Of a stretch of 53,622 nucleotides of DNA, positions 1-7,944 are shown in pieces (position 1 is the stretch's first letter; each line of letters begins with the position of its first letter). The translations under genes were made by a program, and so were the position numbers. This DNA is from Spirochaetaceae bacterium (GTDB taxonomy: Bacteria > Spirochaetota > Spirochaetia > Treponematales > Rectinemataceae), in contig JANYKC010000073.1 in assembly GCA_025358255.1 (NCBI GenBank), positions 1-53,622 on the forward strand, given 5' to 3'. Below the pieces are notes generated by a model, which ran no database searches, was not told where the DNA came from, and was given only the letters and a program-made list of their open reading frames with translations.

Positions 1-11
1 TGCTCAGGTAT

Positions 12-562
12 TTAGTTTGAAGGGCGACTCGTATCGGATGAAAGAAAGGCTACGCGTCGGGGCCGTTGGCTTCGATTGATGACAGGAAAGCGGCAAAATC
101 TCGTCGGCGAAAACCGGCAAATTGAAATCGGCGTTGACACAAGTGCCTTGCCATTGCTGAAAGGAGCGCCATGGCGGGAATTGGCCGTGTCGATGACCTT
201 GGTCGCAGTGACCGTGGATGTGGCTTGGGTCGTAGTGGTCGTCGCAGTTTTCTCCCGCAGATTTCCCGTGGGATTTCCCTTCCCTTGGCCGATCACAGGA
301 GTCTCCACGACAACGGGGGCGGTCGTGGTCACGGTAATCAACGGATCCGAGGTGACGGATGACGAAGAGACAATCACGGGAGTCGAGGAAACGAGTCCGG
401 TGACAACCAAAGGGGCGAGGGTCGTCACTCCACGATAGAAGGTATCTGTCTGGCCAGGTGCGGCAAGCAGGCCACCTCCATTGGCTTTTGCGCTTGGAGC
501 GGTGATAAGGCCATCGAAACAAGCACGAATACAGAGGCTGAGGCAATTTCTTTTCCTTTCAC
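12..562 (-). pseudogene. Thr/Val-rich secreted protein, frameshifted
   Basis: A GTG start at 562 has a good ribosome site (AAGGAG, 6 bases upstream) and opens a clear signal peptide: a lysine-containing start, a hydrophobic core and a cleavage-like LQAQ. This frame stops at 425. The adjacent frame stays open to position 12 and encodes a Thr/Val/Ser-rich, low-complexity chain beginning ANGGGLLAAPG. Adding one T to the run at 486-489 (A on the coding strand) joins the two as Ala-Gln-Lys-Ala-Asn-Gly. The last ~40 codons read more naturally in the third frame, so a second lost base is possible. No family is recognised. An exported or surface protein is inferred only from the signal peptide. The opposite-strand frame 76-438 is Val-rich because it mirrors the Thr codons. 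Its upstream region carries a TTGACA at 630-625. Confidence 0.4.
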
Positions 563-749
563 TGGCAACTCCTTGTAGGTCACTGCTTATGTAAAAAGCA
601 AAAACCATGCCCCTAATAGCCACGTGTCAAGTCTTGTTGAAATAAGGAATTAGATGGAAGGACAGCTTGGCGTATTCAGCTAGTTTCGACCAATAAGGCG
701 TAAGGTCGCCCGATTGGTCGAATCCGTCCTGCCCGCTGGAATGAGAAAG

Positions 750-777
750 GCGCCTTCCACTGTGGAAGGCGCTTTTT
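750..777 (+). terminator. Intrinsic terminator hairpin
   Basis: GCGCCTTCC pairs with GGAAGGCGC around a 5-base loop (750-772), followed by five T on the plus strand. The reverse strand has only a weak T-rich tail. No plus-strand gene is evident just upstream, so it may also serve the leftward LysM transcript as a bidirectional hairpin. Confidence 0.5.
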
Positions 778-805
778 GGGCGAGGGCTTTGGCAGCCGAA
801 ACCTG

Positions 806-904
806 CTGACCCGGGAACCAAACATTGGCTTGGGCCCCTGATTCTGACCCGTAGCGAAGGGCCAGAATCAGGGGAGAGCACCCGATGTTATGTTGCCGGG
901 TCAG
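806..904. repeat. Nested inverted repeat
   Basis: Outer arms CTGACCCGG (806-814) and CCGGGTCAG (896-904) enclose perfect 12-base inner arms CCCCTGATTCTG (835-846) and CAGAATCAGGGG (863-874). There is no T run. It lies in a gene-free stretch (about 563-1029) downstream of the LysM gene. It may be a transcript-end structure or a dispersed palindromic element; copies elsewhere in the genome would distinguish these. Confidence 0.5.
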
Positions 905-1029
905 TAATGTCCTTTCAGATTCGCTTCGCTACATCCGTAGAATCCACAGGGCTTTTTCCCGTCGCCAAGGCAAGCATCGGCGCGGCCGCCGGGGGTACAG
1001 AGCTTAGGCATGCGGTACCCGACAAGACC

Positions 1030-1539
1030 CTAGCGGACTTGAGTTCCGAAAACGGGGTACTGTGCGGTCGGCGACCATTCACCCTCGCGGGTCTCGCCGG
1101 CTATGCTCGGGATCACGAGCACTTCTTCGGGAAAGATCAAATCCGCGTTCTCCGGATGCTTCAAGGTTTCCTTGTTCGCCCTGTAAAGCACGGGCCACTT
1201 CTCGCGGTCGCCGTAGACAAAGGGATAGCCGGCGATCTTGGAAAGGCAGTCCCTGTCATCGGGAGTGAGCTTGACCGTATAGGTTGCGGGCAGGGGGGGC
1301 AGGGCGGCCTTGACGGGCGTGCCTTGAACCAGCGCGAGCTCGGCCTTGGCCCGCCTGGCGAGGAGGGCGGCCGTATCGTAATCCCCCGCGCCGTAGGCCG
1401 CGAGCGCCTGTGCCCTAAGCTCGATCGCGGCTACCGCGTGCGGATCCTTCCCGAGGCCCTGGGCAGCCGCGGCGGGCGTGAAAAGGAGGGCAGTGAACAA
1501 CAGTGTGGCCATAAAGACGAGTGCCGATTTCGTGCGCAT
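1030..1539 (-). CDS. Exported LysM-like domain protein
   Basis: The 169-residue product starts with a signal peptide (MRTKSA, hydrophobic stretch, AAAAQ cleavage region near residue 26). A short helical linker (30-80) follows, then a C-terminal segment from about residue 86 (ATYTVKLTPDD to VLVIPSI) that has the LysM pattern: YTV opening, a central segment with a Trp and a NPxxLxPG-like end. LysM domains bind GlcNAc-containing glycans, so an envelope role is likely. The ATG overlaps the stop of the upstream lipoprotein gene (TAATG), implying coupled translation and joint function. Moderate certainty on the LysM call; function beyond envelope binding is not known. Confidence 0.6.
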   Translation of the reverse strand: MRTKSALVFMATLLFTALLFTPAAAAQGLGKDPHAVAAIELRAQALAAYGAGDYDTAALLARRAKAELALVQGTPVKAALPPLPATYTVKLTPDDRDCLSKIAGYPFVYGDREKWPVLYRANKETLKHPENADLIFPEEVLVIPSIAGETREGEWSPTAQYPVFGTQVR

Positions 1540-2639
1540 TATTCTATCCCCTTTTCCGCAAAGGCCGCATCGAGCGAGTCCAGCTCGACCTTCGCGGCAT
1601 CCATCTTCGCCTTCGCATGGTCATAGGCCAAGGCGAAATCGGCGGAAGCCCGAACATACAGGGAGGCGGAGGCCTCGAAATCGAGTGCCGCCTGGGCGGA
1701 TTCTGCCTGCGAATGGAGGGCGAGCGCGGCGGCGAATTCCTCCCTGACCGCCACTTCCGCCTTGATGCCGGAGGCCTTGGCCTTCTGCTCTTCCGAAATC
1801 CGCTTCCTGTCGCCGGCGTAGTACTCGAGGGCGGTCCTATGTGCGATGCCGTAGCGCTGTATCGCCTCGTCGACGGACGTCGCCGCCGCGGGCGCGTCCT
1901 TCGGCAGGAGGTCCTGCGAGGCGGCGAAGCGCGTCTCCGCCAAGGTCCAGTTGGAGGGATCCCATTTCGCGAAGTCGCGGGCGATGATCGCCTTCCGGGC
2001 CGTATCGGCGTCGCATAACTTGTAGAGGACCTCGTAGACCTTCGACGAGGTGCGGTAGCCGTTGGCCGCGGCCTCGAAGTCGCCCGACGCCTCTGAGGCC
2101 ACGGGAACCGCGAACTTGGCCTCCGCGCCGGAGAACAGCTCCGGGAAGAGTCCAGCCGCGCCTTTTCCGACCGCTGTCGCCCGAAGCGCCTCGGCGTGTT
2201 TCTTCTCGTTCGCGGCGAGGATGGGTAAGCCTTTCGAGATCAGCTTCTCGAAGCGGGCGGAGGCGTCGGTAAAGGAGGCCGCCGAGGACGCGTTGTCCTT
2301 CCCGTAGCTTCCCACTCCCTCCGCGAAGACCCCGTCAGCCGCGCTGTAGTCTTCAGGCAGGATGTCTTTGAGTCCCAAGTCGAAGGCTTTCTTCCTGAGC
2401 GTGGAGGCCTTGGATCGCAGCTCGTCGGGAGCTGCTACCGCCGCTGTCTCGACCTTCGTGGGCGCGGCCGGAGCGGCGGCGGGGGCGGGGGCGGGCGTAA
2501 CGGTGGGAGCCGGAGCGGGGGTAGGCGGCGCTTCCACCGCCTTGGGAGGCGTCGCGCATGATAATGCAAGGGCCAGCGCAGCTATGGAAGCTATCGCCGC
2601 CAACGTGCCGGCCCTCGGGGAATTGGGATATCGCGTCAT
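1539..2639 (-). CDS. Alpha-helical repeat lipoprotein
   Basis: The ATG at 2639 is chosen because AAGGAG lies 7 bases upstream and it gives a canonical lipoprotein signal: MTRYPNS, a hydrophobic Ala/Leu core and the lipobox LALSC around residue 27. A longer frame to 2798 has no such signal. After the lipidated Cys there is a Pro/Ala-rich tether (about 28-60), then roughly 300 residues of Ala/Lys/Glu-rich helices with TPR-like spacing, resembling treponemal repeat lipoproteins. It is probably anchored in the envelope facing the periplasm. The gene is coupled with the downstream LysM gene. Specific function unknown. Confidence 0.65.
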   Translation of the reverse strand: MTRYPNSPRAGTLAAIASIAALALALSCATPPKAVEAPPTPAPAPTVTPAPAPAAAPAAPTKVETAAVAAPDELRSKASTLRKKAFDLGLKDILPEDYSAADGVFAEGVGSYGKDNASSAASFTDASARFEKLISKGLPILAANEKKHAEALRATAVGKGAAGLFPELFSGAEAKFAVPVASEASGDFEAAANGYRTSSKVYEVLYKLCDADTARKAIIARDFAKWDPSNWTLAETRFAASQDLLPKDAPAAATSVDEAIQRYGIAHRTALEYYAGDRKRISEEQKAKASGIKAEVAVREEFAAALALHSQAESAQAALDFEASASLYVRASADFALAYDHAKAKMDAAKVELDSLDAAFAEKGIE

Positions 2640-3061
2640 CAAAAGACTCCTTCTGGGCGTGGCCGCGCCTATCTTGCCACCAAGCTTATTACGCGATGAT
2701 CTTTCGGTCCAATACTTTCCGCGAAAGCGTCGATACCTTGGACCAGGATTCCAAGGATGAGGAAGGCTCGTGGCGGCGCAAGGGTATCGCGATTTCATTC
2801 CGCCGTTTTATCGGGTCAGCGCGTCGCGTCAAGCCAGTCCGGAACAATTGCGATTTCAGACCCCGCTTCGAAGCTGTTCCATGGGATATTTCGGAGCTAT
2901 TCGAGAAAAAAGCCGGATCGCATAATCCGTCGGGGGAGGATGAAAGGGCGACAAGGACATCGCGAGCAGATTATGTGCATGCGGCGATGCAAAAGCTACG
3001 GCACATGCGCCTATTTTATTACCGGCATCGATCCGCGGAAAATGGAGTCGCTCGCAGGGCC
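2640..3061. other. Gene-free stretch
   Basis: About 420 bases between two leftward genes. It should hold the promoter of the lipoprotein/LysM pair. I see no convincing promoter, hairpin or coding frame; the open frames on the plus strand lack start signals and family resemblance. Confidence 0.5.
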
Positions 3062-3958
3062 TCAGCCCAGAGGATTTGTCTGGGAGTCCTTTTCCATCCG
3101 CTCAAGGACCTCGGCCAGGGTCCCCGAGAAAGGACCTGGCTTTTCCATCTTGATCGAGCAGAGCGCGGCGGCGAAGCGCACCGAATCCCTTGGGTTGTGG
3201 TCGCGCCGTCGAACGAGGTATGAGGCGAAGGTGGTATCGCCGCGCCCTGTCCTGCCGCTCAGGTTCGCGGGCGTGAAGGGCGCTCGGGCAATGCGACCAT
3301 CGGCCAGGACAAGGACCTCGCTGTTGTGGGTCACCATCACTTCTCGTGCGCCCCATGAGGCAAGGATCCGGGCCGCTTCCTCGCGGTCCTTGCTGCCGGT
3401 GAGGATTTCCGCTTCGGCCGCGTCGGTCTTGAAGTACTCGACAAAGGGAAGATAGCGGCGCTTGGCCTCCCAGTCGGCGAAGCGCATGGTCCTGTCGGCT
3501 TCGGCGCGGCGGAGGAGGCCCTGGGCGTCCACCGCTATCCTGCCGCGGGAGCGGAGTTCCTCGATGAGGCTGTCCGGCAACTCGCCCACGAAAAGCCCGG
3601 CCAGGTCGATGATGGACGCGCGGACATCCGCCGGAAGATCGGCCGCCGAGAAAGGCTCCGCACGGGACAATAGGCTCGTGTCGCGCCTCTCGTGGTCGGC
3701 GGTCCTGAAGACGTTGAGTATGGAAGTCGTGGCGGCGCTATCCTTCACGATGAGGTCGACACCCCAGGCCTGCATGAAGGCGAGATTGCCGGCGTCCTCG
3801 GGGGCGGCCTTGGTCACCACGAGCGCCCGTGCGCCGCTGCGGGCCGCCGCGGCCGCGGATTGGACGACTGCGCCGCCCATGAGCCGGGTCTCGTTGCCCA
3901 GATGGTCCACGATCACGTCCTTGGAGACATGCCCCAGCATCGCTATGTCGTACATCAT
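3062..3958 (-). CDS. PfkB-family carbohydrate kinase
   Basis: The 298-residue protein is a ribokinase-fold sugar or nucleoside kinase. It begins MMYDIAMLGHVSKDV, carries the glycine pair of the N-terminal PfkB region (MGGAVVQSA, about residue 30), and has the C-terminal catalytic signature as TGRGDTTFASY, where the Asp is the expected base. The first ATG at 3958 is chosen because GGAAGGA lies upstream and the start overlaps the stop of the phosphodiesterase gene (ATGA). It is the last gene of the ABC-transporter operon, so it probably phosphorylates the sugar or polyol that is imported or released by the phosphodiesterase. The substrate cannot be read from sequence. Confidence 0.8.
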   Translation of the reverse strand: MMYDIAMLGHVSKDVIVDHLGNETRLMGGAVVQSAAAAARSGARALVVTKAAPEDAGNLAFMQAWGVDLIVKDSAATTSILNVFRTADHERRDTSLLSRAEPFSAADLPADVRASIIDLAGLFVGELPDSLIEELRSRGRIAVDAQGLLRRAEADRTMRFADWEAKRRYLPFVEYFKTDAAEAEILTGSKDREEAARILASWGAREVMVTHNSEVLVLADGRIARAPFTPANLSGRTGRGDTTFASYLVRRRDHNPRDSVRFAAALCSIKMEKPGPFSGTLAEVLERMEKDSQTNPLG

Positions 3959-4704
3959 CGTTTTGTTCCTTCCAAATGGTCGCTTTTTACCAGGCTGACG
4001 AGGAGGTCCACCCGGTTTGTCGTGATCGACCAGGGTTCCAGCCCGATCGCTTTCCTGAGGTCGCCTTCGGCGTCGGGGGTCCACAGGAAGACGGGGATGC
4101 ACCTCCTCCGCGACCATGCCATGAGACCAGGCGTCGCGGCCCGCCAATCCAGGTTGATGCCGCAGCAACCGCTTTCCGTGAGGGCTTCGCAGGCCAGGCG
4201 CATTTCCCTTTCGCCGTAGCCATAAATGGGGAGGAGGAGGTCAGCGTTGAGGAGGCAGCGGAAATCGGGCACCTGCGTGCGCACATAGAGCGCCTCCGCC
4301 TTCCCGAGACCGGAGAAAAGCACCCTGTCGCCGATGCCCCGGCGCCTCGCCACCGAGGCCGCTTCAAGGGCCGCCTCGGCCTCTTTCGCGTCGAGGTTGA
4401 TCGAAAGGCCGCCTTCGGCGAGGAGGTCGAAGGCCAGCTCGAGGTCCAGGATCTCCTTGCCTTCCGTCCGGGCCGCGGAGGCCAGGTCCTTCCATGGATG
4501 TGCCGCGATGAGGAGCCGCTCCCCCCTTGAGCCGGCCAGGGACTCGTCATGTGAAAGCACCACATGGCCGTCGGAGGCCAGCCTGATGTCCAGCTCGATG
4601 ATGTCGGCGCCTGCCTCGATGGCGCGACGGATGTGCTCGCGCCCGTTGGGCGGGCTGCCCATGCAGCCCGAGTGCGCCGTGACGAGGGTCCGCGCCCCCG
4701 TCAT
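3955..4704 (-). CDS. GDPD-family phosphodiesterase, cytoplasmic
   Basis: The 249-residue protein has the glycerophosphodiester phosphodiesterase layout: an N-terminal AHSGCMGSPPNG in place of the usual AHRG...PENT, then GADIIELDIRLASDG with the metal-binding Glu and Asp, and LSHD with the second His. The Arg of HRG and the Glu of PENT are both replaced, so the substrate or metal site may be altered. There is no signal peptide, so it acts inside the cell. The start at 4704 overlaps the permease stop (ATGA). In the operon it would hydrolyse an imported glycerophosphodiester or related phosphodiester before the PfkB kinase step; this is inference. Confidence 0.8.
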   Translation of the reverse strand: MTGARTLVTAHSGCMGSPPNGREHIRRAIEAGADIIELDIRLASDGHVVLSHDESLAGSRGERLLIAAHPWKDLASAARTEGKEILDLELAFDLLAEGGLSINLDAKEAEAALEAASVARRRGIGDRVLFSGLGKAEALYVRTQVPDFRCLLNADLLLPIYGYGEREMRLACEALTESGCCGINLDWRAATPGLMAWSRRRCIPVFLWTPDAEGDLRKAIGLEPWSITTNRVDLLVSLVKSDHLEGTKR

Positions 4705-5534
4705 TTGAGACCCAGGGCATAGGCTTGGGTCATCCTCCGGTAGACGACGCGCGAGAAGATGAGTACGGGGATGGTCGCCAGGAGGCCGACGCCCATGAGC
4801 TGGCCCCAAAGGGTCTCGTATTCGCCGATGAAGTTAGCGATCACCAGGGGCAGGGTGAGGAGTTCGGGGCTGCGCACGAAGAGGAGGGAGAAAAGGAACT
4901 CGTCCCAGGCAACGATGATGCTGAAGATCGCCGTCGCGACGATCCCGGTCCTGACCAGTGGAAGGACGACAAGGCCAAGGGTCTGGAAGGGCGAGGCGCC
5001 GTCGAGCTCGGCCGCCTCCTCGTACTCCAGGGGCAGGCTCTTCATGAAGCCAAAGAGCATCCAGATGCAATAGGGAAGGGTATAGACCTGGTAGACAAGG
5101 ACGAGGCCCCAAAGGTTGTTGAGCAGCTTCATCTTCGCGAACATGTCGTAGAGGGGCACGGCCAGGACTACGGGAGGGAGCATCTTGGCCACGATGATCC
5201 AGATGAGGAAGGCATAGTTCAGCTTGAGCGGGAAGCGGTGCCTTGACAGCGAGTAGGCCGCGAGGAAGGCCAGGGCCAGGGAGAGGAAGGTCGAGGCCGC
5301 CGTCACGAAGACGGAATTGCCCAGGTTGCGGAGGTAGCCGCCTGAGAGGATGCCCGCGTAGTTCTGGAAGGTGATCGTTTTCGGGAAGAGGGTCGGCACC
5401 GGCGAGATGTTCTCAAGGGGTGTCTTCAGCGAGATCGCGAGGATCCAGTAGATCGGGAAAAGGGTGAGGAAGAGGATGGCCGCGAGGGCTATGGGGAAGA
5501 GGATCCCGCGTTTTTTCGTGACGAACGAGGCCAT
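4701..5534 (-). CDS. Carbohydrate ABC transporter permease (MalG type)
   Basis: The 277-residue membrane protein has about six hydrophobic segments and the EAA loop that contacts the ATPase (EYEEAAELDGASPFQT, about residues 180-195). This is the second inner-membrane subunit of a CUT1-type sugar importer. GGAGG lies 8 bases before the ATG. Only 3 bases separate it from the other permease gene, and it overlaps the phosphodiesterase downstream. No ATPase gene is present in the operon, so a shared MsiK/UgpC-like ATPase encoded elsewhere is expected. Confidence 0.9.
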   Translation of the reverse strand: MASFVTKKRGILFPIALAAILFLTLFPIYWILAISLKTPLENISPVPTLFPKTITFQNYAGILSGGYLRNLGNSVFVTAASTFLSLALAFLAAYSLSRHRFPLKLNYAFLIWIIVAKMLPPVVLAVPLYDMFAKMKLLNNLWGLVLVYQVYTLPYCIWMLFGFMKSLPLEYEEAAELDGASPFQTLGLVVLPLVRTGIVATAIFSIIVAWDEFLFSLLFVRSPELLTLPLVIANFIGEYETLWGQLMGVGLLATIPVLIFSRVVYRRMTQAYALGLK

Positions 5535-5537
5535 TTT

Positions 5538-6416
5538 TCAGTCCTCCCTCAGGATCTTTCGCAGGTAGTAGATCGAGGCCAGCCCGACGGCGACAAGGGT
5601 GATGACGGACGCGGCCGAGGAGCGGCCCAGCTTGAAATAGGAGAAGGCCTCGCGGTAGATGAAATAGGAGGTGGTTTCCGTGGCGTTCCCCGGGCCGCCC
5701 TTGGTCAGGGCGAAGACCTTGGCGAAGACCTTGAAGGTGTCGATGATGCGGAGGAGGAGGAGGAGGAGGATCTGGTCGCGGAGAATGGGCAGCGTTATGC
5801 GAAACAGGGTCTGGCGGTAGGACGATCCGTCGATCGCGGAGGCCTCGAAGATCTCCGTGGGCACCGACGAAAGGCCCGCCTGCATGACGATGAAGGCGAA
5901 TGGCGTCCATTGCCAGATGTCGACCAGGGCCAGGGAGATGAGGGCCTTGTCCTTGTCGATGAGCCATCCGATTTTCGCGAGCCCGACCGATTTCAATATG
6001 TAGTTGAAGAGGCCTATGTCGTAGTGGTAGAGGGTTTTCCAGACGGCGCAGACGACCATGGTGGAGAGCATCATGGGGAAGATGGCCATGATCATGAAGG
6101 CGCTCTTGCCGCGGAACTCGCCGTAGAAGACGAGGGCGAGGATGACGCCGAAGCTGACCTCGAAGAGGGTAGTCCCCACGCAGTAGATGACCGTGTTCGT
6201 GAAGGATCGGATGAAGACCCTGTCCCCGAGGATGTCGGTGTAGTTCTTGATGCCGACCCAGTGCCTGGCGTCGGTGAGGTAGTTGTAGCTCTGGAACGAG
6301 GTGAAGAGTATGTTGACGATGGGGTAGACGGTCAGCCACAACATGACGGCGAGGGCAGGGGCCAAGATGAGCCAATAGAAGGGGGCCTTGCCCCGGGTTC
6401 GTCCGCTGGGTTTCAT
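5538..6416 (-). CDS. Carbohydrate ABC transporter permease (MalF type)
   Basis: The 292-residue permease has an N-terminal membrane segment, a periplasmic stretch and the EAA loop near residues 195-215 (PTEIFEASAIDGSSYRQ). It pairs with the MalG-type permease immediately downstream. Ribosome site GGAG lies 5 bases before the ATG. A GC hairpin separates it from the binding-protein gene upstream. Confidence 0.9.
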   Translation of the reverse strand: MKPSGRTRGKAPFYWLILAPALAVMLWLTVYPIVNILFTSFQSYNYLTDARHWVGIKNYTDILGDRVFIRSFTNTVIYCVGTTLFEVSFGVILALVFYGEFRGKSAFMIMAIFPMMLSTMVVCAVWKTLYHYDIGLFNYILKSVGLAKIGWLIDKDKALISLALVDIWQWTPFAFIVMQAGLSSVPTEIFEASAIDGSSYRQTLFRITLPILRDQILLLLLLRIIDTFKVFAKVFALTKGGPGNATETTSYFIYREAFSYFKLGRSSAASVITLVAVGLASIYYLRKILRED

Positions 6417-6443
6417 GGAAGCTCCGGGAGGATGGGCAACCGC

Positions 6444-6463
6444 CCGCCCTCGCGGGAGGGCGG
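6444..6463 (-). promoter_or_regulatory. Intra-operon hairpin between binding protein and permease genes
   Basis: CCGCCCTC and GAGGGCGG form a perfect 8-bp GC stem with a 4-base loop in the 64-base gap. It lacks a T run. Such hairpins commonly protect the binding-protein mRNA end or partly attenuate read-through, raising binding protein over permease; that role is inferred. Confidence 0.5.
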
Positions 6464-6480
6464 CTGCTGGATTTAGGGAC

Positions 6481-7737
6481 CTACTGCAGGATCGCGGCGA
6501 TCGCGGCGTTCGCCTCGTTCAGGGCCTGGTCGGCGGATTTGTCGCCGATGAGGGCTTCCTGGAGGGAACCGCCGAGGATGTTCTCGATCTCGCTCCACAC
6601 CGTGGTGCGGGGGCGCGCCTTGCCGGCGATGAGGGCGCTGCGCACGGCGGGATACCAGGGCCTGAGGGCGAGTAGCTCGGCGTCGTCATAGACGGAGGCA
6701 CGGCTGGGCGGGAGGCCGGCCTTCATGGCCATGAGCTTTTGGGTGTCCTTGCTCGTGAGGAACTGGAAGAACTGGAAGGCTGCGGCCTGGTTCTTGGAGG
6801 CCGCCGGGATGGCGACATGCCAGATGCCGAGCATCGGCGCCGAGGCCTTCACTTCCGAGGGATGGGCCATGACCTTCACGTTTCCCACGACCTTGGATTT
6901 GGCCGGGTCGTTGAGGGCGCCGAGCCAGGCTGGCCAGACTTCCGGCGTGATCGCGGCTCCTCCGGCGAGGAGGGTGTCGCGGACCTGGGCGGTGTTGTTC
7001 ATCGGGGTGCCCTTGGGCGCGTACTTGGCCAGCTCGAGGAAGTAATTCAAGGCCTTGATGCCGGCGGGCGAATTGAGGATGGGCTTGCCGGCCGCGTCGA
7101 AGATCTCGCCACCGAAGGCCCAGAACATGGGAAGGAAGGCCGTGACGATGGGGTTGCCCTTGACGCCTCGGAAGATGACGCCGGAGACGGACTCACCCTC
7201 GCCTGTCTGGATCTTCTTGGCGGCCGCGAGGACGTCGGTCCAGGTCTTGGGTTCCTTCAAGCCATACTTGGCGAAGAGGTCGGTCCTGTAGGCGAAGAGG
7301 GAGACGTTCCCGATGAAGGGGAGGGCGTAGAGCTTGCCCGTCGCATTGTCGGGATAGCGGCAGAGGTTAACGAGGTTGGGGAAGAAATCGGCATCGACCT
7401 TCTGGCCGCTCTTCTTGTAGATTGCGTCCAGGTCGGCGAGCCAGCCCGCCTTCTGGAACTGGAGGGCCTTGGGATCGTCGATGAGGATGATGTCGTAGCT
7501 GCCCGTCCCGGTCTTGAGGTCGATGACGGTCTTCTGGTAGATGTCATCGCCGGAGAGCTTGAGCACCTCGAAGGTCACTTCCGGATGGAGGACCTTGTAG
7601 GCATCGACGGCTGCCTGCATGCCGGTGCCATAATCGCCGTCGCGGCCTGCGATGACGAGTTTCACCGGTTGCTGGGCAAACAGGCTGCCCGAAAAAGCGA
7701 TAAGCAGGACAAATGCGAGAAGAGGAATCTTCTTCAC
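6481..7737 (-). CDS. Extracellular solute-binding protein, sugar ABC transporter
   Basis: The 418-residue protein starts at GTG 7737 (AAGGAGG, 8 bases upstream) with a clear signal peptide ending FAQQ near residue 22. The mature part fits family 1 solute-binding proteins: an opening VKLVIAGRDGD, YDIILIDDPKALQFQKAGWLADLD near residue 85-105, and the aromatic-rich C-terminal half. It is the first gene of the leftward operon binding protein - two permeases - phosphodiesterase - kinase. The substrate is unknown; a sugar, polyol or glycerophospho-compound would suit the enzymes that follow. Confidence 0.88.
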   Translation of the reverse strand: MKKIPLLAFVLLIAFSGSLFAQQPVKLVIAGRDGDYGTGMQAAVDAYKVLHPEVTFEVLKLSGDDIYQKTVIDLKTGTGSYDIILIDDPKALQFQKAGWLADLDAIYKKSGQKVDADFFPNLVNLCRYPDNATGKLYALPFIGNVSLFAYRTDLFAKYGLKEPKTWTDVLAAAKKIQTGEGESVSGVIFRGVKGNPIVTAFLPMFWAFGGEIFDAAGKPILNSPAGIKALNYFLELAKYAPKGTPMNNTAQVRDTLLAGGAAITPEVWPAWLGALNDPAKSKVVGNVKVMAHPSEVKASAPMLGIWHVAIPAASKNQAAAFQFFQFLTSKDTQKLMAMKAGLPPSRASVYDDAELLALRPWYPAVRSALIAGKARPRTTVWSEIENILGGSLQEALIGDKSADQALNEANAAIAAILQ

Positions 7738-7890
7738 GATGAAAGCCTCCTTGGAAACGAGTGAATCATGAAGTCACTGTATCTTCCTGTTCCCGCTGCG
7801 GCAAGGATTTACTCAGTCCGATATCGCACGATTATTGGAGATCAGTCCTCGAATGTGGCTGATGAGCAAGCAATGCCTGTCAGGCTTTTC

Positions 7891-7919
7891 TTGCGTATTA
7901 CGCTAAAAGGATATACGAT
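7891..7919 (+). promoter_or_regulatory. Promoter of the DeoR-type regulator with palindromic operator
   Basis: TTGCGT (7891-7896), 17 bases, TACGAT (7914-7919), ending 25 bases before the regulator ATG. The perfect palindrome GCGTA-T-TACGC (7893-7903) overlaps the -35 element and would be a natural operator for autoregulation. A second short palindrome, ATCG-CA-CGAT, lies at 7824-7833 within the same 207-base divergent region. Confidence 0.45.
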
Positions 7920-7944
7920 ATTGAAACCATCATACGAGGGAACG

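Noticed and set aside
627..881. An 84-codon minus-strand open frame
   Set aside because: It crosses the terminator and the nested palindrome and shows no natural protein composition.
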